This document shows positions 17,107 through 25,970 of a DNA stretch of 44,620 nucleotides, piece after piece (position 1 is the first letter of the stretch; the number at the start of each line of letters is the position of its first letter). This stretch comes from a candidate division KSB1 bacterium (GTDB taxonomy: Bacteria; Zhuqueibacterota; Zhuqueibacteria; Oceanimicrobiales; Oceanimicrobiaceae): assembly GCA_022562085.1 (NCBI GenBank), contig JADFPY010000006.1, forward strand, positions 1 to 44,620. The letters run 5' to 3'. Made by a program: the position numbers and the translations under genes. Under the pieces are notes generated by a model. That model did not search any database and had not been told where the DNA came from. It was given only the letters and a program-made list of their open reading frames with translations.

Positions 17107-17147
17107 AAAAAGCCCGGGTTTACCTGGTGGAGCGCCCGGGTTTTTTT
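17107..17147. terminator. Bidirectional rho-independent terminator
   Basis: AAAAGCCCGGG pairs with CCCGGGTTTTTT around a 16-base loop. An A-tract on the left and a T-tract on the right make it work for both the plus-strand transglycosylase gene and the minus-strand DUF58 gene, whose stop lies at its edge. Confidence 0.85.
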
Positions 17148-18057
17148 ACCCCCCAATCCTTTTCCTTTTTATTAAATACTCAAACAGGGCACGGTCGTAG
17201 TTTTCTTTGGTGTTGAGCATGACATAGTCGATTTGGTGCTCCCGGCAGAATTTTTTATACGTATTGATAAATTTGTTGACCTGTTGTTGATATTCACTTC
17301 GGATATGCCAGGGCTGCGTGTTGATTTCTTCACCCGATTCTAAATCCTTAAACACCGCATCCTGCTTGAATTCAAAAGTTAGTTCCAAAGGGTCCAGGAT
17401 TTGAAAAACGATGACCTCGTGTTTTTTATGGCGGAAATGCCGCAATCCGGAAATTACCTTCTGCGGGTCATCCAATAGATCTGAAAACAGAATAATCAAC
17501 CCGCGCCGTTTAATCCGGTCCGCCATTTGATGCAGGGCTGTGGAAAGGTTGGTTTTGGAGCTGCTTTCGGTGTGATCCAGTTCGGTTAAAATTTGGTTGA
17601 GGTAGGAAGTGACCGAGCGGGGCGGGAGATACCGGCGGATTTTTTCATCAAATGTAACCAAGCCGACTGCATCTCGTTGGCGTATCATTAAATAAGACAG
17701 AGCTCCCGCCAAATACGATGCGTACTGCAATTTACTCATACCGGTTGATGAGTACCCCATGGAAGCAGAGGCATCCAGGAGAATGTAAGATTTTAAATTG
17801 GTTTCTTCTTCAAACTGTTTGACATAAAAACGGTCGGTTTTGCCGTAAACTTTCCAGTCGATATGTTTGATTTCATCGCCGGGCATGTATTGACGGTGTT
17901 CGGCAAATTCCACGCTAAAACCGTGGTACGGACTTTTATGCAGACCGGTAATAAATCCCTCTACCACTAAGCGCGCGCGTAAATCCATAGAGCGAAGCTT
18001 CGAGACAACTTCTGGATTCAGGTATTTTCGAGTATCCGTGACTTGTGAAGTTGGCAT
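17146..18057 (-). CDS. DUF58 domain protein (MoxR-associated)
   Basis: The 303-residue product carries the DUF58 core 'SVEFAEHRQYMPGDEIKHIDWKVYGKTDRFYVKQFEEE' (given here in joined short motifs: 'HRQYMPGDE', 'IDWKVYGKTD', 'VKQFEEE') followed by a VWA-like stretch with a MIDAS-type 'LLDASASMGY' and 'LIILFSDLLDD'. DUF58 proteins accompany MoxR ATPases and BatA/BatB-type VWA proteins, where they are thought to help assemble or activate envelope or metal-dependent enzymes. No transmembrane segment. It starts 3 bases after the MoxR stop, so it is translated in the same operon. No VWA membrane partner follows; a terminator ends the operon. Confidence 0.9.
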   Translation of the reverse strand: MPTSQVTDTRKYLNPEVVSKLRSMDLRARLVVEGFITGLHKSPYHGFSVEFAEHRQYMPGDEIKHIDWKVYGKTDRFYVKQFEEETNLKSYILLDASASMGYSSTGMSKLQYASYLAGALSYLMIRQRDAVGLVTFDEKIRRYLPPRSVTSYLNQILTELDHTESSSKTNLSTALHQMADRIKRRGLIILFSDLLDDPQKVISGLRHFRHKKHEVIVFQILDPLELTFEFKQDAVFKDLESGEEINTQPWHIRSEYQQQVNKFINTYKKFCREHQIDYVMLNTKENYDRALFEYLIKRKRIGG

Positions 18058-18060
18058 TCT

Positions 18061-19062
18061 TTAATCTTTTTTTTCTAACAGCCGTTCCACGATGTCGACC
18101 GTTCCGATTCCTTCGGCTTCGGCGTTGAAATTTGTTACCAAACGGTGCCTGAGGACCGGCTTCGCTAGGGCATGAACATCGGCGATTTCAGGAGTTGGCC
18201 GGCCATCCAAAATGGCGCGAGTCTTTGCTCCCAGAATTAGATACTGAGAAGCGCGCGGACCCGCACCCCAACTAATCGACTCACGTATAAAGCTTGGTGA
18301 TTTTTCATAATTCGGCCGTGTGTTTCGAACTAAACTCACTGCAGCGTTAATGACCTCGTCCGCTACCGGCACCCGGCGCACCAAATTTTGTAAATTCAAT
18401 ATTTCATCCGCTTTTAATATGGGGTTCAACTCAGCTTCATAGGCGCTCGTCGTAGATTTAACGATCTGCGCTTCTTCCTCTCTGGATGGGTAATCCACCC
18501 AGAGGGTAAACATAAATCGATCCAGTTGCGCTTCCGGGAGAGGGTAGGTTCCTTCCTGCTCAATCGGATTTTGAGTGGCCAGGACAAAGAATGGTTCAGG
18601 GAGTTTATAGGTAGTTCCGGCGACGGTGACTTCGTGTTCCTGCATAGCCTGCAGTAGCGCTGCTTGGGTTTTGGGAGGAGTACGATTGATTTCATCAGCG
18701 AGGACAATATTGGCAAAGACGGGTCCTTTTACAAATTTAAAGGCTTTGTGACCGGTCGAGGTGTCTTCTTCAATGATTTCCGTCCCGGTAATATCGGAAG
18801 GCATTAAGTCGGGAGTGAATTGAATTCGGTTAAATTTTAATTCCAGAACTCGCGACAGGGTGCTAATCAAAAGTGTTTTAGCCAATCCCGGCACGCCAAC
18901 CAGCAGACAGTGCCCCCTTGCCAATAAAGAGATGAGCAACTCATCGATGATTTTTTTTTGCCCGATGATTACCTTCGCAATTTCAGCTGTGATTTTATCA
19001 CGAGCCTCTTTTAGTTCATGGACACTTTCTAAATCACTCGAGTTAATTGGATTTTCTGCCAT
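18061..19062 (-). CDS. MoxR-family AAA+ ATPase
   Basis: The 333-residue product has Walker A 'LLVGVPGLAKTLLI' (residues ~53-66), Walker B with sensor 'IVLADEINRTPPKTQAALLQAMQE', 'VLATQNPIEQEGTYPLPEAQLDRF' (sensor I and arginine finger region, split in family style), and the C-terminal lid with 'RESISWGAGPRASQYLI'. MoxR ATPases act as chaperones that remodel or activate partner proteins together with DUF58/VWA proteins. It is the first gene of a two-gene operon with the DUF58 gene and has a good upstream promoter. Confidence 0.93.
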   Translation of the reverse strand: MAENPINSSDLESVHELKEARDKITAEIAKVIIGQKKIIDELLISLLARGHCLLVGVPGLAKTLLISTLSRVLELKFNRIQFTPDLMPSDITGTEIIEEDTSTGHKAFKFVKGPVFANIVLADEINRTPPKTQAALLQAMQEHEVTVAGTTYKLPEPFFVLATQNPIEQEGTYPLPEAQLDRFMFTLWVDYPSREEEAQIVKSTTSAYEAELNPILKADEILNLQNLVRRVPVADEVINAAVSLVRNTRPNYEKSPSFIRESISWGAGPRASQYLILGAKTRAILDGRPTPEIADVHALAKPVLRHRLVTNFNAEAEGIGTVDIVERLLEKKD

Positions 19063-19120
19063 TCAACCTCCGACTCTACTATTCGCTGATAGGGATTCTT
19101 ATTAAAAATTTTGGGTTTTA

Positions 19121-19149
19121 ATTGTAACCATTTCACGTCCAAATGTCAA
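19121..19149 (-). promoter_or_regulatory. Sigma70-type promoter for moxR-DUF58
   Basis: On the minus strand: TTGACA (19149-19144), a 17-base spacer, TACAAT (19126-19121). Transcription would start about 50 bases before the MoxR ATG. Confidence 0.65.
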
Positions 19150-19432
19150 ATGAATTTTCTTGATGTTAGCCTCTGGTTTCATTAAGTTAACATTAGCATT
19201 TATATCGAAAGCTGTGGCTGTCCAAAAAGTACAGAAAAGGTCGTTGCGAATCCCCCAATTTTCCTTTTTAATATTAGTATGAAGGTCGGGGGATGAAGAA
19301 ATCGTATGTTTTCGAAGGAGATTGTTTCGCAAAAGCATCTCCTGAGCAAGGTCGAAGGAACGCTTGCAAAAATGTCCTTTTGCACACTTTCGGATAGCCG
19401 CAGGTTGTCAATTTTTTACAAAAGAACAAGAA
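19150..19432 (+). other. Leader region of rlmN with two hairpins
   Basis: No gene is supported here. Two inverted repeats lie upstream of rlmN: GGAGAT 19317-19322 with ATCTCC 19337-19342, and GCAAAA 19366-19371 with TTTTGC 19378-19383. Neither is followed by a T-tract, so they are not terminators. They could form an RNA leader structure. Confidence 0.3.
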
Positions 19433-20455
19433 ATGCAAAAAATTAATCTAAAGGGCTTTGATTTAAACGAGCTTCGCGACTTCGCCGAGTCAATTAACGA
19501 AAAACCCTTCCGCGGTGATCAAATCTTTAGCTGGCTATACAACAAAGGTGTCAACTCTTTCGATGAAATGACCAACCTGTCCAAAGACTTAAAAGAAAAA
19601 TTGCATGAACGTGCCCGAATTGGTCAGCTTAAATTAATTACAAAACAACAGTCGACCAAGGACCAGTCGATGAAATATTTGTTTCAATTGGAGGACGACA
19701 GCCAGATTGAATCGGTGCTGATGTTTGACGACAACCGAGCCACACTCTGCATCTCCACCCAGGTTGGCTGTGCCATTGATTGTAAGTTTTGCGCGACCGG
19801 TATGATGGGACTGAACCGGCATCTGACGCCGGGCGAAATCATTGATCAAGTTTTAACAACACGAAAGTTAAGCGGCCAAAAAGTAACAAATGTTGTTTGC
19901 ATGGGTATGGGTGAGCCGTTTCATAATTACGACAATTTGATGAAAGCCTGTGAACTGCTCAGTGATGAACTAGGCCCCAATTTAGCAAAGCGCCACATTG
20001 TCGTTTCTACCAGCGGTCTGATTCCCAAGATTTACCGTTTCGCCGATGAGAATCATAAATATCGTCTGGCGATTTCCCTGAACGCGACGACGGACGAAAT
20101 CCGGTCGCGGATTATGCCGCTTAACAAAAAGTGGCCGATCACCGAACTGATTAAAGCAGCCAAATACTACACGAAGAAATCCGATCAACCTGTGACGATA
20201 GAATATGTTTTAATGGATAAACTGACCGATTCGTTAGAAGATGCGAAACGCTTGAAAAATATAGTAAAAGGGCTGTATTGCAAAATTAATTTGATTCCGT
20301 ATAATGCAACACTCGGAGAATTTAAACGGCCAGAGGAAAAAAGAATTATGCAATTCTACGAGCAAATGCGGGATTTAAATACGCCGGTGACGATTCGCTG
20401 GAGTAAGGGGGATGATATTGATGCCGGTTGTGGTCAATTGGCGGCCAAGGCTTAG
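19433..20455 (+). CDS. rlmN: 23S rRNA (adenine-2503-C2)-methyltransferase / tRNA A37 methylase, radical SAM
   Basis: Start ATG 19433 gives 340 residues in line with the family; an in-frame TTG at 19364 would add 23 residues of non-family sequence. The radical SAM cluster motif is 'CAIDCKFC' (Cys113, 117, 120), preceded by 'TLCISTQVG' with the conserved Cys105, and the C-terminal 'DIDAGCGQLA' carries catalytic Cys333. Other landmarks are 'MGMGEPFHNYDN', 'VVSTSGLIP', 'LAISLNAT' and 'NLIPYN'. It adds a methyl group at C2 of A2503 in 23S rRNA and commonly of A37 in some tRNAs. Its stop overlaps the convergent TPR gene by 4 bases. Confidence 0.95.
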   Translation: MQKINLKGFDLNELRDFAESINEKPFRGDQIFSWLYNKGVNSFDEMTNLSKDLKEKLHERARIGQLKLITKQQSTKDQSMKYLFQLEDDSQIESVLMFDDNRATLCISTQVGCAIDCKFCATGMMGLNRHLTPGEIIDQVLTTRKLSGQKVTNVVCMGMGEPFHNYDNLMKACELLSDELGPNLAKRHIVVSTSGLIPKIYRFADENHKYRLAISLNATTDEIRSRIMPLNKKWPITELIKAAKYYTKKSDQPVTIEYVLMDKLTDSLEDAKRLKNIVKGLYCKINLIPYNATLGEFKRPEEKRIMQFYEQMRDLNTPVTIRWSKGDDIDAGCGQLAAKA

Positions 20456-21516
20456 TTGGAGACTTCTTTATTATAAACGCGATGACGCAAGGCTGTCTCG
20501 CGAGAAAAATCGCGACAGGATTTTGGGGTCGTTTTGAAATTTTTTGAAAGCCGCTTTTGGTCGGCTTTGTTTAGATTGACCACGAGAATTTTTTGACATT
20601 GTTCTTCAGTTTCCTGAAACTTTTCAAGCTTTGCATAAATTTCATATAGGTTTACACGGCAAATGATTTCATTGTAGGGCGAAAGGACATTTTCGGTTTT
20701 TAAAGATAAGAGAATTTTTTCGTAATAGCCGGCCGCCTCATCCCAGAGCTCGAGCTTCTTTGCTGTTTTCGCTGCGCACCAAAGGAAGATTCGGCTTTGG
20801 GGAAACTCTTCAAGCGCTTTTTTAACAATCTCGAACCCTTCCTTGTAGTTTTCTTCCTCAATGTAAATCCAGCAGAGCCCGCTCATCGCGCTGTATCGAG
20901 AGTACTTGCTTTTGTTCAGGGCGGTTTTTATCATTTCGATGCCTTGTTTCCGTTCATCTCCCACAAAAGGCAGCCAGGTAAAATAGCGGCTCAACTTGCT
21001 TCTATAATACTTGTAAGTTCCCAGGCCAAAATAGAGATCATATAAGGTGCTGTCATTCTTCAGAGTTTTTTCCAAAGCCTTAATACTGTTCCTGCTTGTT
21101 TTAAAAGCTTCCATAAGTTTGTTTTGCTTCCCTTGATAAAATGCCAGGTAGCCATAGCCGCCACCTAAAAAGAAATAAGCCCAGGGATCCTTTTGGCTGT
21201 CTTTAAGATAACTTTTAGAAAGCTTGATGGTTTTTTTTACCAAATCGAGAAACTCGGTTTCCTTGTCGTAGGTTTCGAAGTCCATCATTTGTGTTTGTAA
21301 AACAGCCGCATGAAAAAAGTAGCCTGCCGGGTTTGCCGGCATTTCTTCCTGCATTCTTGTAAAGATAGAAATGGCTTTGGGATAAGATTGCTCAATACTT
21401 AACCGAATTCCTTCTCGAATCAGTGAATCACTTCGAGTTGAAATGAGTTGAGAGAAACAAACGCTAGGTACTATAATTACGAGGGAAAATAAAATTAATC
21501 GAGCTCTCACAGACAC
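20452..21516 (-). CDS. Exported tetratricopeptide-repeat protein
   Basis: The 354-residue product begins with a signal peptide (~1-22, 'VPSVCFSQ'). Helical pairs of TPR type follow: 'IREGIRLSIEQSYPKAISIFTRMQEEMP', 'AYFFLGGGYGYLAFYQGK', 'LYFGLGTYKYY', 'SGLCWIYIEEENYKEGFEIVKKALEEFP' and 'AAGYYEKIL' (quoted in pieces of the repeats). A conserved 'FTWLPFVGDERKQGIEMI' segment sits between repeats. It is probably a periplasmic scaffold; partners are unknown. The start is GTG. Tail-to-tail overlap with rlmN means no room for a terminator between them. Confidence 0.8.
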   Translation of the reverse strand: MSVRARLILFSLVIIVPSVCFSQLISTRSDSLIREGIRLSIEQSYPKAISIFTRMQEEMPANPAGYFFHAAVLQTQMMDFETYDKETEFLDLVKKTIKLSKSYLKDSQKDPWAYFFLGGGYGYLAFYQGKQNKLMEAFKTSRNSIKALEKTLKNDSTLYDLYFGLGTYKYYRSKLSRYFTWLPFVGDERKQGIEMIKTALNKSKYSRYSAMSGLCWIYIEEENYKEGFEIVKKALEEFPQSRIFLWCAAKTAKKLELWDEAAGYYEKILLSLKTENVLSPYNEIICRVNLYEIYAKLEKFQETEEQCQKILVVNLNKADQKRLSKNFKTTPKSCRDFSRETALRHRVYNKEVSN

Positions 21517-22112
21517 TTTGCTTCTCTTTTTGGTTAGGATGATTAGAAAAAGTCGTTAAACATACTGAGCCGCATTCAAAAAAAGTATCGTCATTTTAGG
21601 CAAAAACTCATCTGTGCGACCAAGTTATTAGTAAAACTTAAAGTGAATTTCTTAACAGGTTGTAGAAATAGCTGATTAGTGCCGATATTTTAGGAAAGAA
21701 TATTTTGTTGACTTTTATCTTAAAAAGGCTAATTTTAATTCAAGCTTGAGTTTGAGTTGAAGGAATTGTCATGGCAAAAAAATTACATAATGCATATGAT
21801 ATTAACCGATTGCAATGAGAACCTATATAAAATTTATGCGATTTGGTTATTTGTTCATAAATAGTAATACTTATCGTTATTTTTTTCTTGACAAGTGATA
21901 TTTTTTTTTGTACATTGCGAACGTATAATCGCTTCAGATAAATCCTGCCTTATTCTCGAGGAGACGATAATTCAATCTGTTTTGTGTGTGACCAAACGGG
22001 GTGGTAACTTCGATTAATTGTCTTGTTGCATCTTGCTAAGCTAGGGATATGGAGATGATTTGTTGAGTTGGAACCTGATCCTATCTTACCTTATTGGGAA
22101 GGAATGAACGGT
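21517..22112. other. AT-rich intergenic region with one promoter
   Basis: About 600 bases between divergent genes. It holds the M23 gene promoter at 21888-21916 and, at 21771-21818, a 15-codon frame (ATG...TGA) with a good GAAGGA ribosome site whose meaning is unclear. I see no RNA gene or repeat. The ~190-base leader between promoter and start codon is long. Confidence 0.45.
21888..21916 (+). promoter_or_regulatory. Promoter for the M23 peptidase gene
   Basis: TTGACA 21888-21893, a 17-base T-rich spacer and TACATT 21911-21916. A TATAAT 14 bases further down is too far from this -35. Confidence 0.5.
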
Positions 22113-23039
22113 ATGCAATCAAAAAAAGTTAAGATAATTTATTTTTCTCTCTGTGACTCAAAAGCTAATCAGATAGAACTGTCATGGAGGAAGTTCTTTT
22201 CATTGTCTTTTTCTGTTTTTGCAATCCTTCTTTTGCTTGTCTCGGCTAGCTTGGCGCTTTTCACTAATTTTTATCAGAATTTAGAAATTTCGTCTCTCTC
22301 CAAACTCAATAAATATTTAAATGCTCAATTGGCTGATTTAAGTAACGAACTTATCCAAATTGAGACTCGAGTTGAAGGTCTGGAAAGGGAGGACGATGAA
22401 TTGAGAATTATTGCTGATCTTCCCAAAATTGATTCGGATACACGTGACGTTGGTGTTGGGGGTTTTACTTATGTAAATGACGATGTGGCAATGGATTCAA
22501 GGGATTTGACTGAGCAAATATTTGAATATCAACAAGCCCTTGATAAAATGGAGAGAAGGATTAGATTAGCTCAGATAAGCCGCGAACAAGTCAGAAGCAA
22601 GTTCGGAGAAAATGAGAAAGTCATGAAGCACACCCCCTCAATTAGACCAATTATAGACGGCAGGATTAGAGATAAGTTTGGAATGCGTATTCATCCCATT
22701 CTTGATAGAATTATAAATCATGCCGGAGTCGATATCGCGGCCGAAAGAGGCACCGAGATTTTTGCTTCTGCAGCAGGAGTCGTAGAAAAAGTCGTTACAA
22801 AGTATACCCTAAATCGCGGATTTGGAAAACAAGTCATCATCAATCACGGTATGGGGTTGCGAACCCGTTATGGACATCTATCAAAAATCCTGGTGAACAA
22901 AGGGGAAAAAGTGGATCGCTGGCAGCCAATAGGGTTAGTTGGAGATACTGGGTTAGCGACCGGCCCCCATTTGCATTATGAGGTGATTAAAGAAGGTAAG
23001 AAACAGGATCCATTGCAATACATTCTAGATATGGACTAG
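22113..23039 (+). CDS. Membrane-anchored M23 (LytM-type) metallopeptidase with coiled coil
   Basis: Start ATG 22113 is preferred because GGGAAGGA (22096-22103) is 9 bases upstream; the ATG at 22104 is too close to it. The 308-residue product has an N-terminal cytoplasmic stub, one membrane segment (~residues 28-52), a coiled coil (~55-100 and again ~135-160), and a C-terminal M23 domain: 'GMRIHPIL', 'NHAGVDIAAERGT' (HxxxD), 'VIINHGMGLRTRYGHLS' and 'GPHLHYEV' (HxH). All zinc ligands are present, so it is likely an active DD-endopeptidase that cuts peptidoglycan cross-links rather than a degenerate EnvC/NlpD-type activator. Monocistronic, with a terminator downstream. Confidence 0.92.
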   Translation: MQSKKVKIIYFSLCDSKANQIELSWRKFFSLSFSVFAILLLLVSASLALFTNFYQNLEISSLSKLNKYLNAQLADLSNELIQIETRVEGLEREDDELRIIADLPKIDSDTRDVGVGGFTYVNDDVAMDSRDLTEQIFEYQQALDKMERRIRLAQISREQVRSKFGENEKVMKHTPSIRPIIDGRIRDKFGMRIHPILDRIINHAGVDIAAERGTEIFASAAGVVEKVVTKYTLNRGFGKQVIINHGMGLRTRYGHLSKILVNKGEKVDRWQPIGLVGDTGLATGPHLHYEVIKEGKKQDPLQYILDMD

Positions 23040-23061
23040 ACAGTTTAAAATCTCAAAAATT

Positions 23062-23099
23062 AAACGTCTTAGTGGAAATTTTCTAAGGCGTTTTTTTTT
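23062..23099 (+). terminator. Rho-independent terminator after M23 gene
   Basis: ACGTCTTAG (23064-23072) pairs with CTAAGGCGT (23083-23091) with one G-U, followed by nine T. Confidence 0.9.
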
Positions 23100-23133
23100 G
23101 CTATTTATAAGGAAATCGCTATAGTTGGATAAT

Positions 23134-24858
23134 ATGCAATTTTTTTTTAGCCCTGTTCTGTTAAGTTTGTTTATTGCTTTTACACCTGTTCGAGCCCAGG
23201 TCGTTTTGTCTGAAATTATGTTTGATGCTTCAGGCAGTGACTCACATGATGAATTTGTGGAAATTGTAAACTTGTCGGAGTCAGTATCAGTCGAGCTTTC
23301 CGGATGGCGGATGTCGGACGGTGAAGGAACTGACACGATAATTGAATCTCATGAGGGCACAATTTTGCAACCCGGGCAAATTGCGCTTATTCTCGATCCC
23401 TCCTACTTCGACAATTCCGACACTTATGACGACTTCATCCCTGAAGAGTGTTTAGTGTTAACGATTGATAACACAACCTTTGGAAGTCGAGGGTTTTCTA
23501 ATTTAACTGGGGAAACCGTGTCCTTAATAAATTCGGACGGCGGGATTGTGTCTCAATACACCTACTCCCTTGGGAATGACCAGGGGTTTTCTGATGAAAA
23601 AATTGATTTACAAGGATCAAATTCACAGGAGAATTGGGCAAACAGCAAGTCAATTTTTGGGACACCGGGTGCGCCGAATAGTGTTTCGCCGCTTAATTTT
23701 GATCTTGCCGTTTTTCCAGCTGACATCAAATTTTCTCTCGAACCGGTGCAGGCTGGGCAAACCGTGATTATTGCTTCAGCAGTTCGTAATCTTGGCAAAA
23801 ATCTGGTTGATCAATTCAAACTGACATTTTTTGAGGATTTCAATGGGGACTCCTTAGCAAGTATTGGAGAAGAATTAGCACCAGCTTTTGAATTTTCGGA
23901 GACGCTTTTACCGAAGGACTCGACATCTTTTTCATTGCAGTATTCAAATGTTTTACCAGGCGAGCACCTAATTTTTGCCAAAATTGAATTTGACTCAGAC
24001 GAGGACACAACCAACAACATTGCTGCAAAGCAGCTTTTTGTTGGATTTCCTGAACGAACTGCTGTTATTAACGAAATTATGTATTCTCCTTTGTCCAATC
24101 AACCGGAGTGGACTGAAATTCTCAATCTAAGCTCTTTAACAATTAATCTCGATAAATGGTCTGTGTCGGATTCAGATACCGGTAAGCGTGTTAATTTTGG
24201 CAGTAATTCCAACCTTGCCCCAAACGGTTTTTTTATTTTAGCTGAGGATTCTGCAATTCTCGATTTCTTTAATCCTCCGGTGGGTTCAGTTTCGGTTTCA
24301 AAAAAGCTGCCGTCGTTTAATAACGATTTTGATAGTGTTGTGCTTTACGATCCTTCGGATAATATAATGGATAGGGTCAATTATAACAAAGATTGGGGCG
24401 GAGATACCGGAGTCTCTTTGGAGAAGATTAATCCGAATCTTGCATCAAACGACAGCACGAATTGGAGTTCTTCAGTGACAATCGCGGGAGGAACACCCGG
24501 TGAACAAAATAGTATCTTTACTCAAACTTTACCGGCAGATGCCGACCTGACAATTGCGCCCAATCCTTTTTCTCCCGACAGCGATGGGGAAAAAGATTTC
24601 ACAATTATTAGTTACGAAGTGCCTATAACGACCGCTTCAGTAAATATAAAAATATATGATCTTCGCGGCCGACTCGTTCGATTTTTGGCGAACAACCAAC
24701 CTTCCGGTTCGACAAATTCAATTGTTTGGGATGGCCACGATGATAGCGGCCGACTTGCGAGAATTGGTATTTATGTTGTTTTTCTTCAAGCATTAAATGC
24801 AGAAGCCGGTTTATTAAGAACCCAAAAAAAGACAGTCGTTTTGGCTGCTAATTTATAA
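23134..24858 (+). CDS. Secreted lamin-tail-domain protein with FlgD-like C-terminal domain
   Basis: ATG 23134 begins a typical signal peptide ending 'VRAQ' (~22); the in-frame TTG at 23125 adds nothing. The 574-residue product has a first lamin-tail domain ('VVLSEIMFDASGSDSHDEFVEI' type, ~23-185), a CARDB-like middle domain (~190-305), a second lamin-tail domain ('VINEIMYSP...EWTEILNLS', ~310-460), and a C-terminal FlgD-Ig-like domain with 'APNPFSPDSDGEKD', 'IKIYDLRGRLVR' and 'WDGHDDSGRLARIGIYVV'. This last domain is typical of cell-surface or sorted proteins in FCB bacteria. Function is likely structural, adhesive or calcium/nucleic-acid binding at the surface; no enzyme motif is visible. 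Confidence 0.88.
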   Translation: MQFFFSPVLLSLFIAFTPVRAQVVLSEIMFDASGSDSHDEFVEIVNLSESVSVELSGWRMSDGEGTDTIIESHEGTILQPGQIALILDPSYFDNSDTYDDFIPEECLVLTIDNTTFGSRGFSNLTGETVSLINSDGGIVSQYTYSLGNDQGFSDEKIDLQGSNSQENWANSKSIFGTPGAPNSVSPLNFDLAVFPADIKFSLEPVQAGQTVIIASAVRNLGKNLVDQFKLTFFEDFNGDSLASIGEELAPAFEFSETLLPKDSTSFSLQYSNVLPGEHLIFAKIEFDSDEDTTNNIAAKQLFVGFPERTAVINEIMYSPLSNQPEWTEILNLSSLTINLDKWSVSDSDTGKRVNFGSNSNLAPNGFFILAEDSAILDFFNPPVGSVSVSKKLPSFNNDFDSVVLYDPSDNIMDRVNYNKDWGGDTGVSLEKINPNLASNDSTNWSSSVTIAGGTPGEQNSIFTQTLPADADLTIAPNPFSPDSDGEKDFTIISYEVPITTASVNIKIYDLRGRLVRFLANNQPSGSTNSIVWDGHDDSGRLARIGIYVVFLQALNAEAGLLRTQKKTVVLAANL

Positions 24859-24931
24859 AATTTGATGACTTTTTACCCACCGATCTTTCCTGCATCTTAA
24901 AATCGCAAAAATTTCACCCGCTACTTTTATA

Positions 24932-24960
24932 TTGATTTTGCACTAATAAAAACGTATATT
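24932..24960 (+). promoter_or_regulatory. Promoter of the yggS-rluD housekeeping operon
   Basis: TTGATT 24932-24937, a 17-base spacer, TATATT 24955-24960. The start codon at 24981 is only ~14 bases from the predicted transcription start, so the leader is very short. Confidence 0.55.
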
Positions 24961-24980
24961 TATTAATTTTATAATTCCGG

Positions 24981-25667
24981 ATGCCAATTCGCGAAAACGT
25001 ACAATTTGCTCGAAACAAGATAGCTGAAGCCTGTCGGCGAAGTGGTCGCAAATCTGAAGAAATTGAGCTCGTAGCTATTACAAAGACAGTGGATGTGGAG
25101 CAAATTAACGAAGCAATTGAGGCGGGGATTCGAGTCGTCGGCGAGAACAGAGTACAGGAGGCTTGGCGGAAGTTTCAGGAAGTTGGCGAGAAAGTTCATT
25201 GGCATATGGTCGGGCACCTGCAGACCAATAAAGTTAAACGAGTTTTGCAGTTTGCTGATATGATTCACTCCGTCGATAGTGTGTATTTAGCGCGTGAAAT
25301 TCAAACGCAAGCTAAAAAATTAGAGAGAACTATTGAAATTTTAATTCAGGTAAATACGTCCGGAGAAGAATCTAAGTTTGGGCTTGAGCCGGAAGCAACA
25401 ATTGGCGCAATTGAAGAGGTTTCGACATTACCGAATCTTAAAATAAAAGGACTTATGACCATAGGAGCTTTTTTGCCCAACCCTGAAGACGTGCGACCCT
25501 GTTTCAAACTGTTGCACGATCTAAAGGATCGAGTAAACGAACGCGGAATTACCAGCGTTGAAATTGGCACTCTTTCAATGGGCATGACCAACGATTATGA
25601 GATAGCCATAGAAGAGGGCTCCACGATGGTTCGAGTCGGTACTGCGATTTTCGGGGAAAGAGGTTAA
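24981..25667 (+). CDS. yggS: YggS/PLPBP-family pyridoxal phosphate homeostasis protein
   Basis: The 228-residue product is a full-length PLP-binding protein of the alanine racemase N-terminal barrel fold. 'LVAITKTVD' has the PLP Lys35. Other motifs are 'GENRVQEA', 'WHMVGHLQTNK', 'IHSVDSVYLA', 'IQVNTSGEESKFG', 'IKGLMTIG' and 'LSMGMTNDYEIAIEEGSTMVRVGTAIFG'. It stores and delivers PLP and keeps vitamin B6 and amino-acid pools balanced; no catalysis is established. First gene of a long plus-strand operon, 8 bases before yggT, an order common in bacteria near division genes. Confidence 0.95.
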   Translation: MPIRENVQFARNKIAEACRRSGRKSEEIELVAITKTVDVEQINEAIEAGIRVVGENRVQEAWRKFQEVGEKVHWHMVGHLQTNKVKRVLQFADMIHSVDSVYLAREIQTQAKKLERTIEILIQVNTSGEESKFGLEPEATIGAIEEVSTLPNLKIKGLMTIGAFLPNPEDVRPCFKLLHDLKDRVNERGITSVEIGTLSMGMTNDYEIAIEEGSTMVRVGTAIFGERG

Positions 25668-25675
25668 GGATTTAT

Positions 25676-25912
25676 ATGATTCGTTTATTAGATGCTCTTA
25701 TCGACCTTTATATTTTGGCGGTTATCGTGAGGGTGGTTTTGTCGTGGATTAATTTCAATCCACATAATCCATTTGTTAAGTTTCTAATTCAGATAACAGA
25801 GCCGGTGCTGAGTAAAATTCGACAAGTTATTCCGCCGATTAGCGGCATCGACTTGTCTCCTATGATATTGATTTTTGGGTTGTACATTTTAAGGAATTTG
25901 TTGTTGTATTGA
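25676..25912 (+). CDS. YggT-family membrane protein
   Basis: The 78-residue protein has two hydrophobic segments (~8-28 and ~58-77) joined by the family motif 'RVVLSWINFNPHNPFVKFLIQITEPVLSKIRQVIPP'-type loop (motifs 'LSWINFNP', 'ITEPVL', 'IRQVIPP'). YggT proteins lie in the inner membrane next to yggS and divIVA or sep genes and are tied to cell division, osmotic tolerance or chloroplast-type YCF19 function; the exact role is not known. Confidence 0.92.
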   Translation: MIRLLDALIDLYILAVIVRVVLSWINFNPHNPFVKFLIQITEPVLSKIRQVIPPISGIDLSPMILIFGLYILRNLLLY

Positions 25913-25970
25913 ATCGGAGTTCCGCCTTAACTTGTTTTTTGCAAACTAATCTTACCAGGAGGTGGTTGAC

